A stretch of 64,000 bases of DNA from Micromonospora lupini (GTDB lineage Bacteria > Actinomycetota > Actinomycetes > Mycobacteriales > Micromonosporaceae), in NCBI RefSeq assembly GCF_026342015.1, contig NZ_JAPENL010000002.1:1741001-1805000 (forward strand), read 5' to 3'. A model generated the notes under the pieces. That model was given only the letters and a program-made list of their open reading frames with translations, ran no database searches and was not told the DNA's origin. The number at the start of each line of letters is the position of its first letter. Position 1 is the stretch's first letter. Shown piece after piece: positions 1 to 8,705 of this stretch. The position numbers and the translations under genes were made by a program.

Positions 1-1009
1 CTTCGCCGTAGGAGAGGAGTTGCGGGAGGCGTTCGCGTTCCGCGCCGGTCAGCACCTCACCGTGCGCCGGGTGACCGACGACGGCGACGACGTACGCCGG
101 TCGTACTCCATCTGCTCCACCCCGGACGACCTGGCCCGGCGCGGCCGGCTGCGGATCGGGGTGCGGGAGATCCCCGGCGGCGCCTTCTCGGCGTTCGCCT
201 GCGGCGCGCTGCGCCGCGGCGACACGGTCGAGGTGATGACGCCGCTGGGCACCTTCACCACGGCGTTCGCGGCCGACCGGGTGCGGCACTACGGCGCGGT
301 CGTCGCCGGCTCCGGCATCACCCCGGTGCTCGCGCTCGTCGGGACCGCCCTGGCCGTCGAGCCGGCCAGCACCTTCACCCTGGTGTACGGCAACCGCACG
401 GCCAACCGGGTCATGTTCGCCGAGGAGTTGGCCGACCTGAAGGACCGCTACCCCACCCGGCTGCACCTGGTGCACGTGCTGTCCCGGGAGCAGGGTGAGT
501 CGCCGCTGCTCTCGGGTCGGATCGACGCCGACCGGCTGGAGCGCCTGCTGGGCACCATCGTGCCGGGCGACGTCATCGAGGAGTGGTTCCTCTGCGGTCC
601 GTACGGCCTGGTGGTCGATGCCCGGGACGTGTTGACCGCGCGTGGGCTGCCGGAGTCGGCGGTGCACACCGAGCTGTTCCACGTCGACGCGCCGCCGGAG
701 CCGGTGGCCCGCCCCGCCGACCGGCCGGGCACCGGGACGGACGTCACAATCGTGCTCGACGGTCGGTCGTCGACCTTCACGATGGGCCGCGAGGAGCGGG
801 TGCTGGACGCCGCGTTGAAGGTGCGCGGCGAGCTGCCGTACGCCTGCAAGGGCGGTGTCTGCTCGACGTGCAAGGCGAAGGTCGTCGACGGTGCCGTCAC
901 GATGGCCCGCAACTACGCCCTGGAGCCCGACGAGTTGGCGGCGGGCTATGTGCTCACCTGCCAGTCCAGCCCGACCACCGACAGGCTCACCGTCGACTAC
1001 GACGCCTGA
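1..1009 (+). CDS. paaE: 1,2-phenylacetyl-CoA epoxidase reductase subunit PaaE, 5'-truncated by window edge
   Basis: Iron-sulfur flavoprotein that passes electrons from NADPH to the PaaA oxygenase in phenylacetate degradation. The reading frame is open to the left edge, and the first visible residues (FAVGEELREAFAF) already belong to the flavin-reductase fold, so the true start lies outside the window. Visible parts are the FAD-binding RSYSICSTP segment, the NAD(P)-binding GSGITPVLALVG segment, and a C-terminal plant-type [2Fe-2S] ferredoxin domain with CKGGVCSTCK plus a distal Cys in LTCQS. This order (reductase first, ferredoxin last) is typical of PaaE/PaaK. The other paa genes are presumably just upstream. 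A Class IB reductase from another oxygenase is possible but less likely. Confidence 0.85.
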   Translation, partial: FAVGEELREAFAFRAGQHLTVRRVTDDGDDVRRSYSICSTPDDLARRGRLRIGVREIPGGAFSAFACGALRRGDTVEVMTPLGTFTTAFAADRVRHYGAVVAGSGITPVLALVGTALAVEPASTFTLVYGNRTANRVMFAEELADLKDRYPTRLHLVHVLSREQGESPLLSGRIDADRLERLLGTIVPGDVIEEWFLCGPYGLVVDARDVLTARGLPESAVHTELFHVDAPPEPVARPADRPGTGTDVTIVLDGRSSTFTMGREERVLDAALKVRGELPYACKGGVCSTCKAKVVDGAVTMARNYALEPDELAAGYVLTCQSSPTTDRLTVDYDA

Positions 1010-1011
1010 GG

Positions 1012-1407
1012 ATGCCGAACGACCGGGAGTTCGTCGAGCGGTTCGCCGAGGTCACCGGGGGACGCCGTCCAACCGGCTACGTGGAGGGGTGGGAGCAGTT
1101 CGTCGGCTTCTGCGAGGACGGCTACGACGACATTGTCGACGAGTACTGGTTCGACCTGAGCATCCGGCACGGGATCGAGAACGTGCTGACCGACGAGAGG
1201 TTGTTCGGCTTTCCGCAGATGGGTTGGGTGCGGGAGCGGATCGAGGCGGCGGACGAGCGGTTCCGAGCGGTGCTCTCCGAGCAGCGGATGCCGGGGCGGG
1301 CCGAACGGCAGTGGTGGGAGGCGCACGTGCCGGCCTGGGCGGGGCCGACGCTCGCGGCGGATCTGCGGGACATGTACGGCATCCGGGTCGAGGTACGCGA
1401 GAGCTGA
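1012..1407 (+). CDS. hypothetical protein, 131 aa
   Basis: Small soluble acidic protein starting MPNDREFVERFAEV and ending VRVEVRES-like. The ATG lies 2 nt after the paaE stop, so it is probably translated from the same transcript. It is rich in Trp, Glu and Arg (WWEAHVPAWAG) and has no membrane segment or signal peptide. I do not recognise a family. The position after paaE could mean an accessory role to phenylacetate catabolism, but nothing in the sequence shows that. High third-position GC and tight spacing make it a likely real gene. Confidence 0.6.
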   Translation: MPNDREFVERFAEVTGGRRPTGYVEGWEQFVGFCEDGYDDIVDEYWFDLSIRHGIENVLTDERLFGFPQMGWVRERIEAADERFRAVLSEQRMPGRAERQWWEAHVPAWAGPTLAADLRDMYGIRVEVRES

Positions 1408-1419
1408 GTAAGCCCGACG

Positions 1420-1545
1420 TCAGTCGTTGGGGCGGACGTGTGCGGTCCAGTAGGTGAGGTCGGAGCGGTGCTCGACGAGGGCGATCCGCTCGCCGCACGC
1501 CTCCTCGATCAGCTTGACCGCCTCGTCGAGGTGGGCCGGAAGCGC
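1420..1545 (-). pseudogene. 3' fragment of an unidentified gene
   Basis: Read on the minus strand, this stretch encodes a sensible C-terminal peptide (VALPAHLDEAVKLIEEACG, then HRSDLTYWTAHVRPND) followed by a TGA. No start or N-terminal part is found: to the right the sequence turns into the tail of an unrelated plus-strand gene fragment at about 1550. It looks like the remaining end of a gene cut by a rearrangement. The parent family was not recognised. Confidence 0.4.
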
Positions 1546-1553
1546 TACGTCGG

Positions 1554-1913
1554 GTGGCCATCCGGCTGGGCTGGCAGCCGTCCAAGCTGTCTCGAATCGG
1601 GACCGGCATCCAGGGTGTCCAGGCTGCGGATGTCGCCTCGCTGCTGGTGATCTACGGAATCACGTGGGACGAGCGCAAGCGGCTGCTCGGCATGGCCGAG
1701 CGGTCGGCCGAAAGCGGTTGGTGGGAGGCCATCGGTGGTCTGTCCGACGAGTCCCGAACACTGATTCGGCTGGAGGCCGAGGCGACCAGCGTCGTGAACT
1801 GGCAGACGGGCAGCGATTTTGATCTTGCATTTATGAGGGAATGCCGTTGGGGATCACATCAGCGTCCCCAGGTCCGCGAGACGAGTCGACGCCGACGTAG
1901 GCTCGGGACGTGA
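1554..1913 (+). pseudogene. fragment of XRE/Scr1-type helix-turn-helix regulator
   Basis: The translated segment VAIRLGWQPSKLSRIGTG, followed by a stretch with LLVIYGITWDERKRLLGMA, matches the second half of an XRE helix-turn-helix and the start of the DUF5753 (Scr1-type) effector region of actinobacterial regulators. The N-terminal helices are missing, and the similarity stops after about 85 codons at VVNWQ. The remaining C-terminus is basic noise that overlaps the start of mqnC. Full-length members have about 270-290 residues, so this is a remnant. Together with the minus-strand fragment beside it, it shows that the gap between paaE and mqnC is a decay or rearrangement scar. Confidence 0.55.
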
Positions 1914-3100
1914 CGGTGAGCCGGGAGATCGACGACATCCTGCAGCGTGGCGCGGACGGTGGGCGGATCACGCCCGAGGAGGCGCTGCTGCTCTACACCG
2001 AGGCGCCCTTCCACGCGCTGGGTGAGGCGGCGGACGCGGTGCGCCGGCGGCGCTACCCGGACAACGTCGTCACGTACCTGATCGATCGCAACATCAACTA
2101 CACGAACGTCTGTGTGACGGCGTGCAAGTTCTGCGCGTTCTACCGGGCGCCGAAGCACTCCGAGGGCTGGACCCACCCGACGGAGGAGATCCTGCGCCGG
2201 TGCGGCGAGGCGGTCGAGCTGGGCGCGACGCAGGTGATGCTCCAGGGCGGGCACCACCCGGACTACGGCGTCGAGTACTACGAGGAGCTGTTCTCCTCGG
2301 TCAAGCAGGCGTACCCGCAGCTGGTCATCCACTCGATCGGGCCGAGCGAGATCCTGCACATGGCAAAGGTCTCCGGCGTGAGTCTGGACGAGGCCATCGC
2401 CCGGATCAAGGCCGCCGGCCTGGACTCCATCGCCGGCGCCGGGGCGGAGATGCTGCCCGAGCGCCCGCGCAAGGCCATCGCCCCGCTCAAGGAGTCGGGG
2501 GAGCGCTGGCTTGAGGTCATGGAGCTGGCCCACCGGCAGGGCGTCGAGTCGACGGCGACCATGATGATGGGTACCGGCGAGACGCACGCCGAGCGGATCG
2601 AGCACCTGCGGATGATCCGCGACGTGCAGGACCGCACCCGTGGATTCCGGTCGTTCATTCCGTGGACGTACCAGCCGGAGAACAACCACCTCAAGGGCCG
2701 CACCCAGGCGACCACGCTGGAATACCTGCGCCTGGTCGCGGTGGCCCGACTCTTCTTCGAGACCGTGCCGCACCTGCAGGCGTCCTGGCTGACCACCGGC
2801 AAGGACGTCGGACAGTTGTCGCTGCACATGGGCGTGGACGACCTCGGCTCGATCATGTTGGAGGAGAACGTCATCTCCTCGGCCGGCGCCCGGCACCGCT
2901 CCAACCTGCACGAGCTGATCGGCATGATCCGCTCCGCCGACCGGATCCCCGCCCAACGCGACACCCTCTACAACCGGCTCGCCGTGCACCACACGCCTGC
3001 CGACGACCCGACCGACGAGCGGGTGGTCTCGCACTTCTCCTCGATCGCGCTGCCGGGTGGTGGCGCGGGCCGGTCGCTGCCGCTGGTCGAGGTCAACTGA
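1910..3100 (+). CDS. mqnC: cyclic dehypoxanthinyl futalosine synthase (MqnC)
   Basis: Radical SAM enzyme of the futalosine menaquinone pathway that cyclises dehypoxanthine futalosine. The CxxxCxxC cluster motif is seen as CVTACKFC near residue 70, preceded by NINYTNVC. Family segments such as LQGGHHPDYG, HSIGPSEILHMAK and a C-terminal SWLTTGKDVGQ region with EENVISSAGA follow. The length of 396 aa is slightly above the usual 370-390. GTG is used as start. It stands upstream of menG, menJ and the nuo operon, so quinone synthesis and quinone reduction are clustered. MqnE and MqnA are related families, but the sequence pattern fits MqnC best. Confidence 0.92.
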   Translation: MTVSREIDDILQRGADGGRITPEEALLLYTEAPFHALGEAADAVRRRRYPDNVVTYLIDRNINYTNVCVTACKFCAFYRAPKHSEGWTHPTEEILRRCGEAVELGATQVMLQGGHHPDYGVEYYEELFSSVKQAYPQLVIHSIGPSEILHMAKVSGVSLDEAIARIKAAGLDSIAGAGAEMLPERPRKAIAPLKESGERWLEVMELAHRQGVESTATMMMGTGETHAERIEHLRMIRDVQDRTRGFRSFIPWTYQPENNHLKGRTQATTLEYLRLVAVARLFFETVPHLQASWLTTGKDVGQLSLHMGVDDLGSIMLEENVISSAGARHRSNLHELIGMIRSADRIPAQRDTLYNRLAVHHTPADDPTDERVVSHFSSIALPGGGAGRSLPLVEVN

Positions 3101-3541
3101 GGTCGATCCCGACCCGACCGTTCGGCTGACCGGGGGTCGTGCTCTCGCCGTGCCACGACGGCGGTACGGGCGGTCCCCGTCGTCGCAGCGGCAGGCTGCC
3201 CGTCGCGGGGTGGTGGAAATGATCGTCGGACCGCTACCGTCCCGCCTCGTATCCGTCGCCGCCGTGGGTTGCGCACGGATCGGTGGAATCGGCCTGACCG
3301 TGCTGGTGACATGGCCTGCTGGTGCTGGTCAGGGGCTGTCCTCCATCGGCCCATGAGGGTCGTTCATATAACGCACGGCGGTACGGGCGGGATGGGTGAC
3401 CATTCCGCCCGTACCGTTTGCCAGGTCCAGTCCGGACGGTTGAAATCCCCCCGCCGCGCTGGCGCGGGAGATTGACCTCCGATAACGTCCGCTCGGTCTC
3501 ACAACCATTCATTCTCTTCATCCCTAAACCCCGGGGGACTG
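3101..3541. other. 441-bp intergenic region
   Basis: No coding signal is visible. It holds a strong stem-loop (listed separately) about 280 nt after mqnC, and presumably the promoter of the LPXTG gene within the last 80 nt. The sequence TTGACC near 3472 could be a -35 element, but no convincing -10 was found at the right spacing. Confidence 0.5.
3379..3416 (+). terminator. stem-loop terminator after mqnC
   Basis: Perfect 12-bp inverted repeat (CGGTACGGGCGG and its complement) with a 14-nt loop, followed by TTTG. It probably ends the mqnC transcript before the LPXTG gene. Confidence 0.6.
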
Positions 3542-4804
3542 ATGACAGCGTTCCACCGCTCGACGTTGGCTCGTGTCGGCGTCGTGGCACTGCTCGCGGC
3601 CGGTGGCCTGGCCACCGTTGCCGCCCCGGCGCAGGCCGCCGACCAGGCCGACCTGGCCCTGGTGCCTCTCAGCTACGAGCTGGCCCAGGGCGTCAAGGCG
3701 GCCAAGGCGAAGCCGTTCAAGTTTCAGGTCAACAACACCCGCAGCACGGTCGACGCCAAGGACGTCCGGGTCACCGTGGAGACGAAGGGCCTGAAGAACC
3801 GCAAGGTCGGCGTGCTCGTTCCGCTCGGGTGCGACCTCACCGGCACGACCTTCACCTGCCAGCTGGGTGATCTCGCGGCCGGCACGACCGAGGACTTCGG
3901 CATCCCGCTCTTCTCGACCGGCGGTCGCGGTGACGCCGGCACGCTTGTGGTCAGCGTCAGCTCGGCCACCGCCGACCCGAACCCGCGTGACAACAAGGTG
4001 CGACACGACATCACAGTCGCCAAGCCCGGTTACGACCTGACCTCCTGGGTGCAGGACGTCTACGCCGACGTGACTGTGGACGGCGACGAGGCGGGCGAGT
4101 CCGGCCTCAAGCCGGTGCTGCGCGGCGCGACAGCTCCGCTGGACTGGGCGGTCTTCAACGACGGCAGTCGCAAGGCGACAGGCGTGGCGTACGGCATCAC
4201 CCTGCCGGCGGGTGTCAGCTTCGCCAAGCTGCCGGAGAGCTGCGTCGAGCAGCCGCTGGGTGGTCTCGCGAACGCCTACTGCGAGGACACCGGCGTGGTG
4301 CTGAAGCCGGGGCAGTTCTACACCGCCGACGTGTGGGTGAAGGTCGGGGCAGACGTCACCGAGCCGCTGCTCCGGCCCGGTTTCGTCTGGGCCGCCGGCC
4401 TGGATGCCGCCGAGGGCAGCCCCGAGGAGCAGCCGCAGGTGGCCTCCAGCGCGCAGCGTCGGGCCTTCACCGAGACCGACGAGGTGGACAACACCGCGCA
4501 GTTCGACGTCTTCGTCGACCTGAGCGCGCAGCCGACCCCGACCGCCACGCCGACCCCGACGCCGACCGCCACGCCGACGGCGACCCCGACGCCGGGCGGC
4601 ACGACGACGCCGGGTGCGACCACGTCGCCGACTGCCGGTGGCGGCGGTTCCGGTGGCGGTGGGCTGCCGGTGACAGGTGTGCAGGCCGGCCTGATCGGCG
4701 GCATCGGTGGTCTGATCCTGCTCGCGGGCGGGGCGCTGCTGGTGCTCTCCCGCCGCCGCAAGGTCGTCCTGGTCGCCCCCGGCGACGAGACCTCGACCGA
4801 CTGA
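3542..4804 (+). CDS. LPXTG-type cell-wall/surface protein
   Basis: Secreted surface protein of 420 aa. It begins with a Sec signal peptide ending in the AQAAD region (about residues 1-33). The extracellular part is beta-rich (residues 34-325) and resembles DUF11/CARDB-like repeats. A Pro-Thr spacer with tandem PT/AT repeats follows (about 326-355), then a Gly-rich patch, the sorting motif LPVTG (about 374-378), a hydrophobic helix (GGIGGLILLAGGALLVL) and the RRRK anchor. Sortase attachment is inferred from this layout. The final acidic tail after RRRK (VVLVAPGDETSTD) is a little longer than usual. The ligand or role is not apparent. Confidence 0.85.
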   Translation: MTAFHRSTLARVGVVALLAAGGLATVAAPAQAADQADLALVPLSYELAQGVKAAKAKPFKFQVNNTRSTVDAKDVRVTVETKGLKNRKVGVLVPLGCDLTGTTFTCQLGDLAAGTTEDFGIPLFSTGGRGDAGTLVVSVSSATADPNPRDNKVRHDITVAKPGYDLTSWVQDVYADVTVDGDEAGESGLKPVLRGATAPLDWAVFNDGSRKATGVAYGITLPAGVSFAKLPESCVEQPLGGLANAYCEDTGVVLKPGQFYTADVWVKVGADVTEPLLRPGFVWAAGLDAAEGSPEEQPQVASSAQRRAFTETDEVDNTAQFDVFVDLSAQPTPTATPTPTPTATPTATPTPGGTTTPGATTSPTAGGGGSGGGGLPVTGVQAGLIGGIGGLILLAGGALLVLSRRRKVVLVAPGDETSTD

Positions 4805-4835
4805 CACAGGTACGACCTGACGTAGGCACGATACG

Positions 4836-4865
4836 AAGGGCGGGGTGGGCGACCACCCCGCCCTT
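4836..4865 (+). terminator. stem-loop terminator after LPXTG gene
   Basis: Perfect 13-bp inverted repeat (AAGGGCGGGGTGG and complement) around a GCGA tetraloop, 32 nt after the stop codon, followed by CCGCG rather than a T-run, as is common in high-GC actinobacteria. Confidence 0.75.
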
Positions 4866-5072
4866 CCGCGTGCCGAGCCCACGCGAGATCCGCCGGAGCC
4901 GGGCGGCCGTGCCGACCGCGCTGGCCGAGCCGCGCGCGCCGGCGGTGTCACACAACGCCTGCCGCGTCGGGTCGGTCGCCTGCCGGCCGCGTCGGGCGTG
5001 GCCGGCAGGCGACCGTGGGGGTACGCGGACCCAGCCGCCGAGGGCTTGAGCGTGGCTGGCAGAGTGGAGCGG

Positions 5073-5783
5073 GTGAGCCGTACCCCGCAGGGCCAGCGCG
5101 CCAGTCTGGACAAGCAGCCGCACGAGGTCGCCGCGATGTTCGACGGCGTGGCAGAGCGTTACGACCTGACCAACACGGTGATCTCGCTGGGCCAGGACCG
5201 CTCCTGGCGCCGGGCCACCCGGGCGGCGCTCGGGCTGCGGCCCGGCGAGCGGGTGCTGGACGTGGGCGCGGGCACCGGCGTCTCGACGCGCGAGCTGGCG
5301 CAGTCCGGTGCGTACGCGGTGGGCGCCGACCTGTCGCTGGGCATGCTGTACGCGGGCAAGCGGGCCCGTCCCGAGGTGCCGCTGCTGGCCGGGGACGCGC
5401 TGCGACTGCCGTTCGCCGACGCGAGCTTCGACGCGGTGACCATCTCCTTCGCGCTGCGCAACGTCAACGACACCGACGCGGCCCTGCGCGAGCTGGCTCG
5501 GGTCACCCGGCCGGGTGGCCGGCTGGTGGTGTGCGAGTTCAGCACCCCGGTCAACCCGGCCTTCCGGACCGTGTACCTGTCGTACCTGATGCGGTCGCTG
5601 CCGGTGGTCGCCCGCGCGGTGTCCAGCAACCCCGAGGCGTACGTCTATCTGGCCGAGTCGGTCCGCGCGTGGCCGGACCAGGCCGCCCTGGCCGGGCGGG
5701 TCAGCGCGGCCGGCTGGGGCCGGGTGGCCTGGCGCAACCTGACCGGCGGCGTGGTCGCGCTGCACCGGGGAATCCGCGAGTAG
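5073..5783 (+). CDS. menG: demethylmenaquinone methyltransferase (MenG/UbiE family)
   Basis: SAM-dependent C-methyltransferase that converts demethylmenaquinone to menaquinone, the last ring step. The protein has the UbiE signature [17 protein letters not shown] near the N-terminus, the SAM-binding [16 protein letters not shown] loop (motif I), and [19 protein letters not shown]. The length of 236 aa fits the family. Start choice: GTG at 5073 has GGAG a few bases upstream. GTG at 5052 and 5064 are in-frame alternatives that add up to seven residues. Upstream of 5073 the frame is open but not UbiE-like. Confidence 0.9.
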   Translation: MSRTPQGQRASLDKQPHEVAAMFDGVAERYDLTNTVISLGQDRSWRRATRAALGLRPGERVLDVGAGTGVSTRELAQSGAYAVGADLSLGMLYAGKRARPEVPLLAGDALRLPFADASFDAVTISFALRNVNDTDAALRELARVTRPGGRLVVCEFSTPVNPAFRTVYLSYLMRSLPVVARAVSSNPEAYVYLAESVRAWPDQAALAGRVSAAGWGRVAWRNLTGGVVALHRGIRE

Positions 5784-5871
5784 ACGCCGCGACGCGGAGG
5801 CGTCGAGGCACCGAGACGCGCGTTTCAGGAATATCGGGTTTTAGTCCACTTTGCCCCGTACGCTCGTCCGC

Positions 5872-6096
5872 ATGACCGGAGCAGAGCCGGCGGACCCGGT
5901 GGCCGCCACCGACGACGACGCGGCCGAACTCATCGCGCAGCTTCGCGCGCTTGCCGGCGCCGACCCGACGGACGTCCGGCAGGTGGTCGCCGAGGTGCTG
6001 GCCGCGCTGGACCGGGCTGCCGGTGGCGCGCTGCGGGAGCACCTGCCGGAGGCGATCCGGGTCGACGCGGGCTTGGACGCCTCCCGATCGGCCTGA
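5872..6096 (+). CDS. small acidic hypothetical protein, 74 aa
   Basis: Begins MTGAEPADPVAATDDDAA and contains a predicted helical Ala/Leu-rich core (LIAQLRALAGA, then VRQVVAEVLAALDRAAGGAL). No ribosome binding site is seen. The sequence TACGCT 10 nt before the ATG could be a -10 box of a leaderless transcript. It lies between menG and menJ. No known domain is recognised, and the short length keeps confidence moderate. Confidence 0.5.
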   Translation: MTGAEPADPVAATDDDAAELIAQLRALAGADPTDVRQVVAEVLAALDRAAGGALREHLPEAIRVDAGLDASRSA

Positions 6097-6163
6097 CACT
6101 CGCCTGCTGTAGACGGTCGCCGGCTGTCACATCGGCGAGTTAGGTACCCCTGATCCTGCGCAG

Positions 6164-6181
6164 GTATGACGCCGGTCATAC
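6164..6181. promoter_or_regulatory. 7-bp inverted repeat upstream of menJ
   Basis: GTATGAC and GTCATAC separated by GCCG form a perfect dyad 55 nt before the menJ start. It is a candidate operator for an unidentified regulator, or part of the promoter region of the menJ-nuo block. Confidence 0.35.
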
Positions 6182-6198
6182 ACTCGTCCCGTCTGGCT

Positions 6199-6214
6199 TG
6201 TGAAGCATTTCACG
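6199..6214. promoter_or_regulatory. Rex-operator-like dyad upstream of menJ
   Basis: TGTGAA-GCAT-TTCACG matches the Streptomyces Rex operator pattern TGTGAA-N4-TTCACA at 11 of 12 half-site bases with the same spacing. It ends 21 nt before the menJ ATG. Rex senses the NADH/NAD+ ratio and represses respiratory genes. A site ahead of menaquinone and complex I genes is therefore sensible, but binding is inferred. Confidence 0.45.
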
Positions 6215-6235
6215 AGCGTGCGGGAGGAGGCGCGA

Positions 6236-7513
6236 ATGACCGCGGTGGAACACGACGCCGACGTCATCGTCGTTGGCGCCGGTCCCGGTGGATCGGCGAC
6301 TGCGTACCACCTGGCCCGGCACGGCGTACGGGTGTTGATGTTGGAGAAGACCGAGTTCCCCAGGGAGAAGGTCTGCGGCGACGGGTTGACCCCGCGCGCG
6401 GTGCGCCAGCTCATCCGGATGGGCGTGGACACGTCGCCCGAGGCCGGCTGGCTGCACAACCGCGGCCTGCGGGTGATCGGCGGCGGCGTACGCCTGGAAC
6501 TTGACTGGCCCGAGCTTGCCAGCTTCCCCAACTACGGCCTGGTCCGCACCCGACTGGACTTCGACGACCTGCTCGCCCAGCGGGCGGTGTCGGCCGGCGC
6601 CAAACTGCGGACCAACGTCAACGTGCTGGGCCCGGTGCTCGACGGTGACGGCCGGGTGACAGGCGTCGAGGCGGAGGTGGGGCCCGGCAAGGAGCCCGCC
6701 ACCTTCCACGCCCCGCTGGTCGTGGCGGCCGACGGGGTCTCCGGTCGGTTCCCGCTCGCGCTCGGGCTGGCCAAGCGGGAGGACCGGCCGATCGGCGTGG
6801 CCGTCCGCCGCTACTACCACTCGCCTGTGAAGCACGACGACGACTACCTGGAGTCGTGGCTGGAGCTGCGGAGCAAGGACAGCGGCGACAACCTGCTGCC
6901 CGGGTACGGCTGGATCTTCGGACTCGGAGACGGACGGGTCAACGTCGGCCTCGGCGTGCTCAACTCGTCGTCCGCGTTCGGTAAGACCAACTACCGCCGG
7001 CTGCTCACCGACTGGCTTGCCAACACGCCCGCCGACTGGGGCATGACCGACGAGGCCAACGCCGACGGTCCGATCCTCGGCGCCGCGCTGCCGATGGGCT
7101 TCAACCGGGTGCCGCACTACACCCGCGGCGTTCTGCTCGTCGGCGACTCCGGCGGGATGGTCAACCCGTTCAACGGCGAGGGCATCGCGTACGCCATGGA
7201 GTCCGGCGAGCTGGCCGCTGAGGTAGCGGTGCAGGCCCTCGCGCGTCCGGCCGGGCCGGAGCGGGAGCGGGCGCTGATGGCGTACCCGAACGAGCTGAAG
7301 GCCCGCCTCGGCGGCTACTACCGGCTGGGCGGCATCTTCGTGAAACTGATCGGCCGTCCGGAGATCATGCGGATCGCCACCAAGCACGGCATGCCCCACC
7401 CGACGCTGATGCGCTTCGTGCTCAAGTTGTTGGCCAATCTGACCGACCCCCGAGGCGGGGACGCGATGGACCGGGTCATCAACGCGATGACGAAAGCCGC
7501 GCCAGCCGTTTAG
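6236..7513 (+). CDS. menJ: menaquinone side-chain reductase / geranylgeranyl reductase family (MenJ-like)
   Basis: FAD-dependent oxidoreductase that partly saturates the isoprenoid chain of menaquinone; the M. tuberculosis homologue is MenJ (Rv0561c). Residues 9-35 form the dinucleotide fold VIVVGAGPGGSATAYHLA. Then come EKVCGDGLTPRAV, the YxWxF-type substrate region (PGYGWIFGLGDGRVNVGLG) and the second FAD motif LLVGDSGGMVNPFNGEGI. The start at 6236 has an excellent GGGAGGAGG site. At 425 aa it matches the family. It lies 134 bp before nuoA and follows menG in order, as expected for a quinone-respiration locus. Control by the Rex-like site just upstream is possible. Confidence 0.85.
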   Translation: MTAVEHDADVIVVGAGPGGSATAYHLARHGVRVLMLEKTEFPREKVCGDGLTPRAVRQLIRMGVDTSPEAGWLHNRGLRVIGGGVRLELDWPELASFPNYGLVRTRLDFDDLLAQRAVSAGAKLRTNVNVLGPVLDGDGRVTGVEAEVGPGKEPATFHAPLVVAADGVSGRFPLALGLAKREDRPIGVAVRRYYHSPVKHDDDYLESWLELRSKDSGDNLLPGYGWIFGLGDGRVNVGLGVLNSSSAFGKTNYRRLLTDWLANTPADWGMTDEANADGPILGAALPMGFNRVPHYTRGVLLVGDSGGMVNPFNGEGIAYAMESGELAAEVAVQALARPAGPERERALMAYPNELKARLGGYYRLGGIFVKLIGRPEIMRIATKHGMPHPTLMRFVLKLLANLTDPRGGDAMDRVINAMTKAAPAV

Positions 7514-7647
7514 AGCGACGGCATCGGTGCTGGTCACAGCCCCGACGCCGACAAAGATCGACCCCCGCCGGCAGCCACCGCGAGGGACGTGAATAGTGTG
7601 ATTTTCGTCAAGCACCGAGGGCAGGGAAGGACGAGCAGGAGAAAACG

Positions 7648-8013
7648 ATGTCGCTCTCGCCTTACGCACCGATCATCGGGCTGTTCGCCCTCGCCGCGGC
7701 GTTCTCGCTGTTCTCCGTCGGCGCCGCCCGCTTCGCCGGTCCACGTCGCTACAACAAGGCCAAACTCGAGGCTTACGAGTGCGGCATCGAGCCCAGCCCC
7801 CAGCCGGTCGGCGGCGGGCGGTTCCCGATCAAGTTCTACCTGACGGCGATGCTCTTCATCGTCTTCGACATCGAGATCATCTTCCTCTACCCCTGGGCGG
7901 TCTCGTTCGACGCTCTGCCGATCTTCGGCTTCGTGGAGATGGTCCTGTTCATCGTCGCGGTCTTCGTCGCGTACGCCTATGTGTGGCGGCGCGGCGGCCT
8001 GGACTGGGACTGA
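7648..8013 (+). CDS. nuoA: NADH-quinone oxidoreductase subunit A
   Basis: Small membrane subunit of complex I with three transmembrane helices and the conserved loop [18 protein letters not shown] (KxxxYECG) between helices 1 and 2, which takes part near the quinone channel. The length of 121 aa is normal. The GGAGAAAACG stretch before the ATG is its ribosome binding site. It is the first gene of a complete nuoA-N operon. The 134-bp gap before it contains no obvious terminator and may carry an internal promoter. Confidence 0.95.
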   Translation: MSLSPYAPIIGLFALAAAFSLFSVGAARFAGPRRYNKAKLEAYECGIEPSPQPVGGGRFPIKFYLTAMLFIVFDIEIIFLYPWAVSFDALPIFGFVEMVLFIVAVFVAYAYVWRRGGLDWD

Positions 8014-8027
8014 GGAAGGAACGTCAG

Positions 8028-8705
8028 ATGGGCATCGAGGAGAAGCTCCCCGCCGGCGTCCTGCTCACCTCGGTGGAGAAGCTGGTCAACTGGTCCCGGA
8101 AGTCGTCCGTGTGGGGCGCCACCTTCGGCCTGGCCTGCTGCGCCATCGAGATGATGGCCGCCGGTGGTCCGCACTACGACATGGGCCGCTGGGGCATGGA
8201 GGTCTTCCGGGCCTCGCCCCGACAGGCCGACCTGATGATCGTGGCCGGCCGGGTGAGCCAGAAGATGGCACCGGTGCTGCGCCAGATCTACGACCAGATG
8301 GCCGAGCCCCGCTGGGTGCTCTCCATGGGCGTCTGCGCCAGCAGCGGCGGCATGTTCAACAACTACGCGATCGTGCAGGGCGTCGACCACGTCGTACCTG
8401 TCGACATGTACCTGCCCGGCTGCCCGCCCCGGCCGGAGATGCTCATCGACGCGATCCTCAAGCTCCGCGAGAAGATCATGTATGAGCCGCTGGGCCCGAA
8501 CGGTCGCAAGATGCTTGCGGCCCGCCAGGAGCGCGGCGACGTTCCGGTCGTGCCGTACGGCTCCATGCCGTCCTCGTACCGCAGCGACAAGGCCCGGCGT
8601 GCCGAGTGGACCCAGGCGGTCCGCGAGGGGCGCGAGGAGCAGTTGCGCATCGAGAACTGGATGAACGCCCAGAACCACCTCCACCCGCAGGCAGGCCCCA
8701 AATGA
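8028..8705 (+). CDS. nuoB: NADH-quinone oxidoreductase subunit B
   Basis: Peripheral complex I subunit that binds the terminal [4Fe-4S] cluster N2 next to the quinone site. The paired cysteines are in LACCAIEMM, with the remaining ligands in GVCASSGG and [10 protein letters not shown]. The start at 8028 is preceded by GAGGAAGGA. At 225 aa it has a charged C-terminal extension (after about residue 160, [10 protein letters not shown] onward) relative to the shorter bacterial forms. It ends in an ATGA overlap with nuoC. Confidence 0.95.
   Translation: MGIEEKLPAGVLLTSVEKLVNWSRKSSVWGATFGLACCAIEMMAAGGPHYDMGRWGMEVFRASPRQADLMIVAGRVSQKMAPVLRQIYDQMAEPRWVLSMGVCASSGGMFNNYAIVQGVDHVVPVDMYLPGCPPRPEMLIDAILKLREKIMYEPLGPNGRKMLAARQERGDVPVVPYGSMPSSYRSDKARRAEWTQAVREGREEQLRIENWMNAQNHLHPQAGPK

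Noticed and set aside
1859-3034. 391-codon antisense frame opposite mqnC
   Set aside because: Same GC-bias artefact; the sense strand is a clear MqnC with the CxxxCxxC radical SAM motif.
4531-4610. Short tandem repeats that could suggest a CRISPR-like array
   Set aside because: They are in-frame Pro-Thr codon repeats in the wall-spanning spacer of the LPXTG protein, without spacer-length unique sequences.
7514-7647. Second Rex-like site directly before nuoA
   Set aside because: The AT-rich stretch with GTGTGATTTTCGTC lacks the inverted half-site, so no support for an operator.
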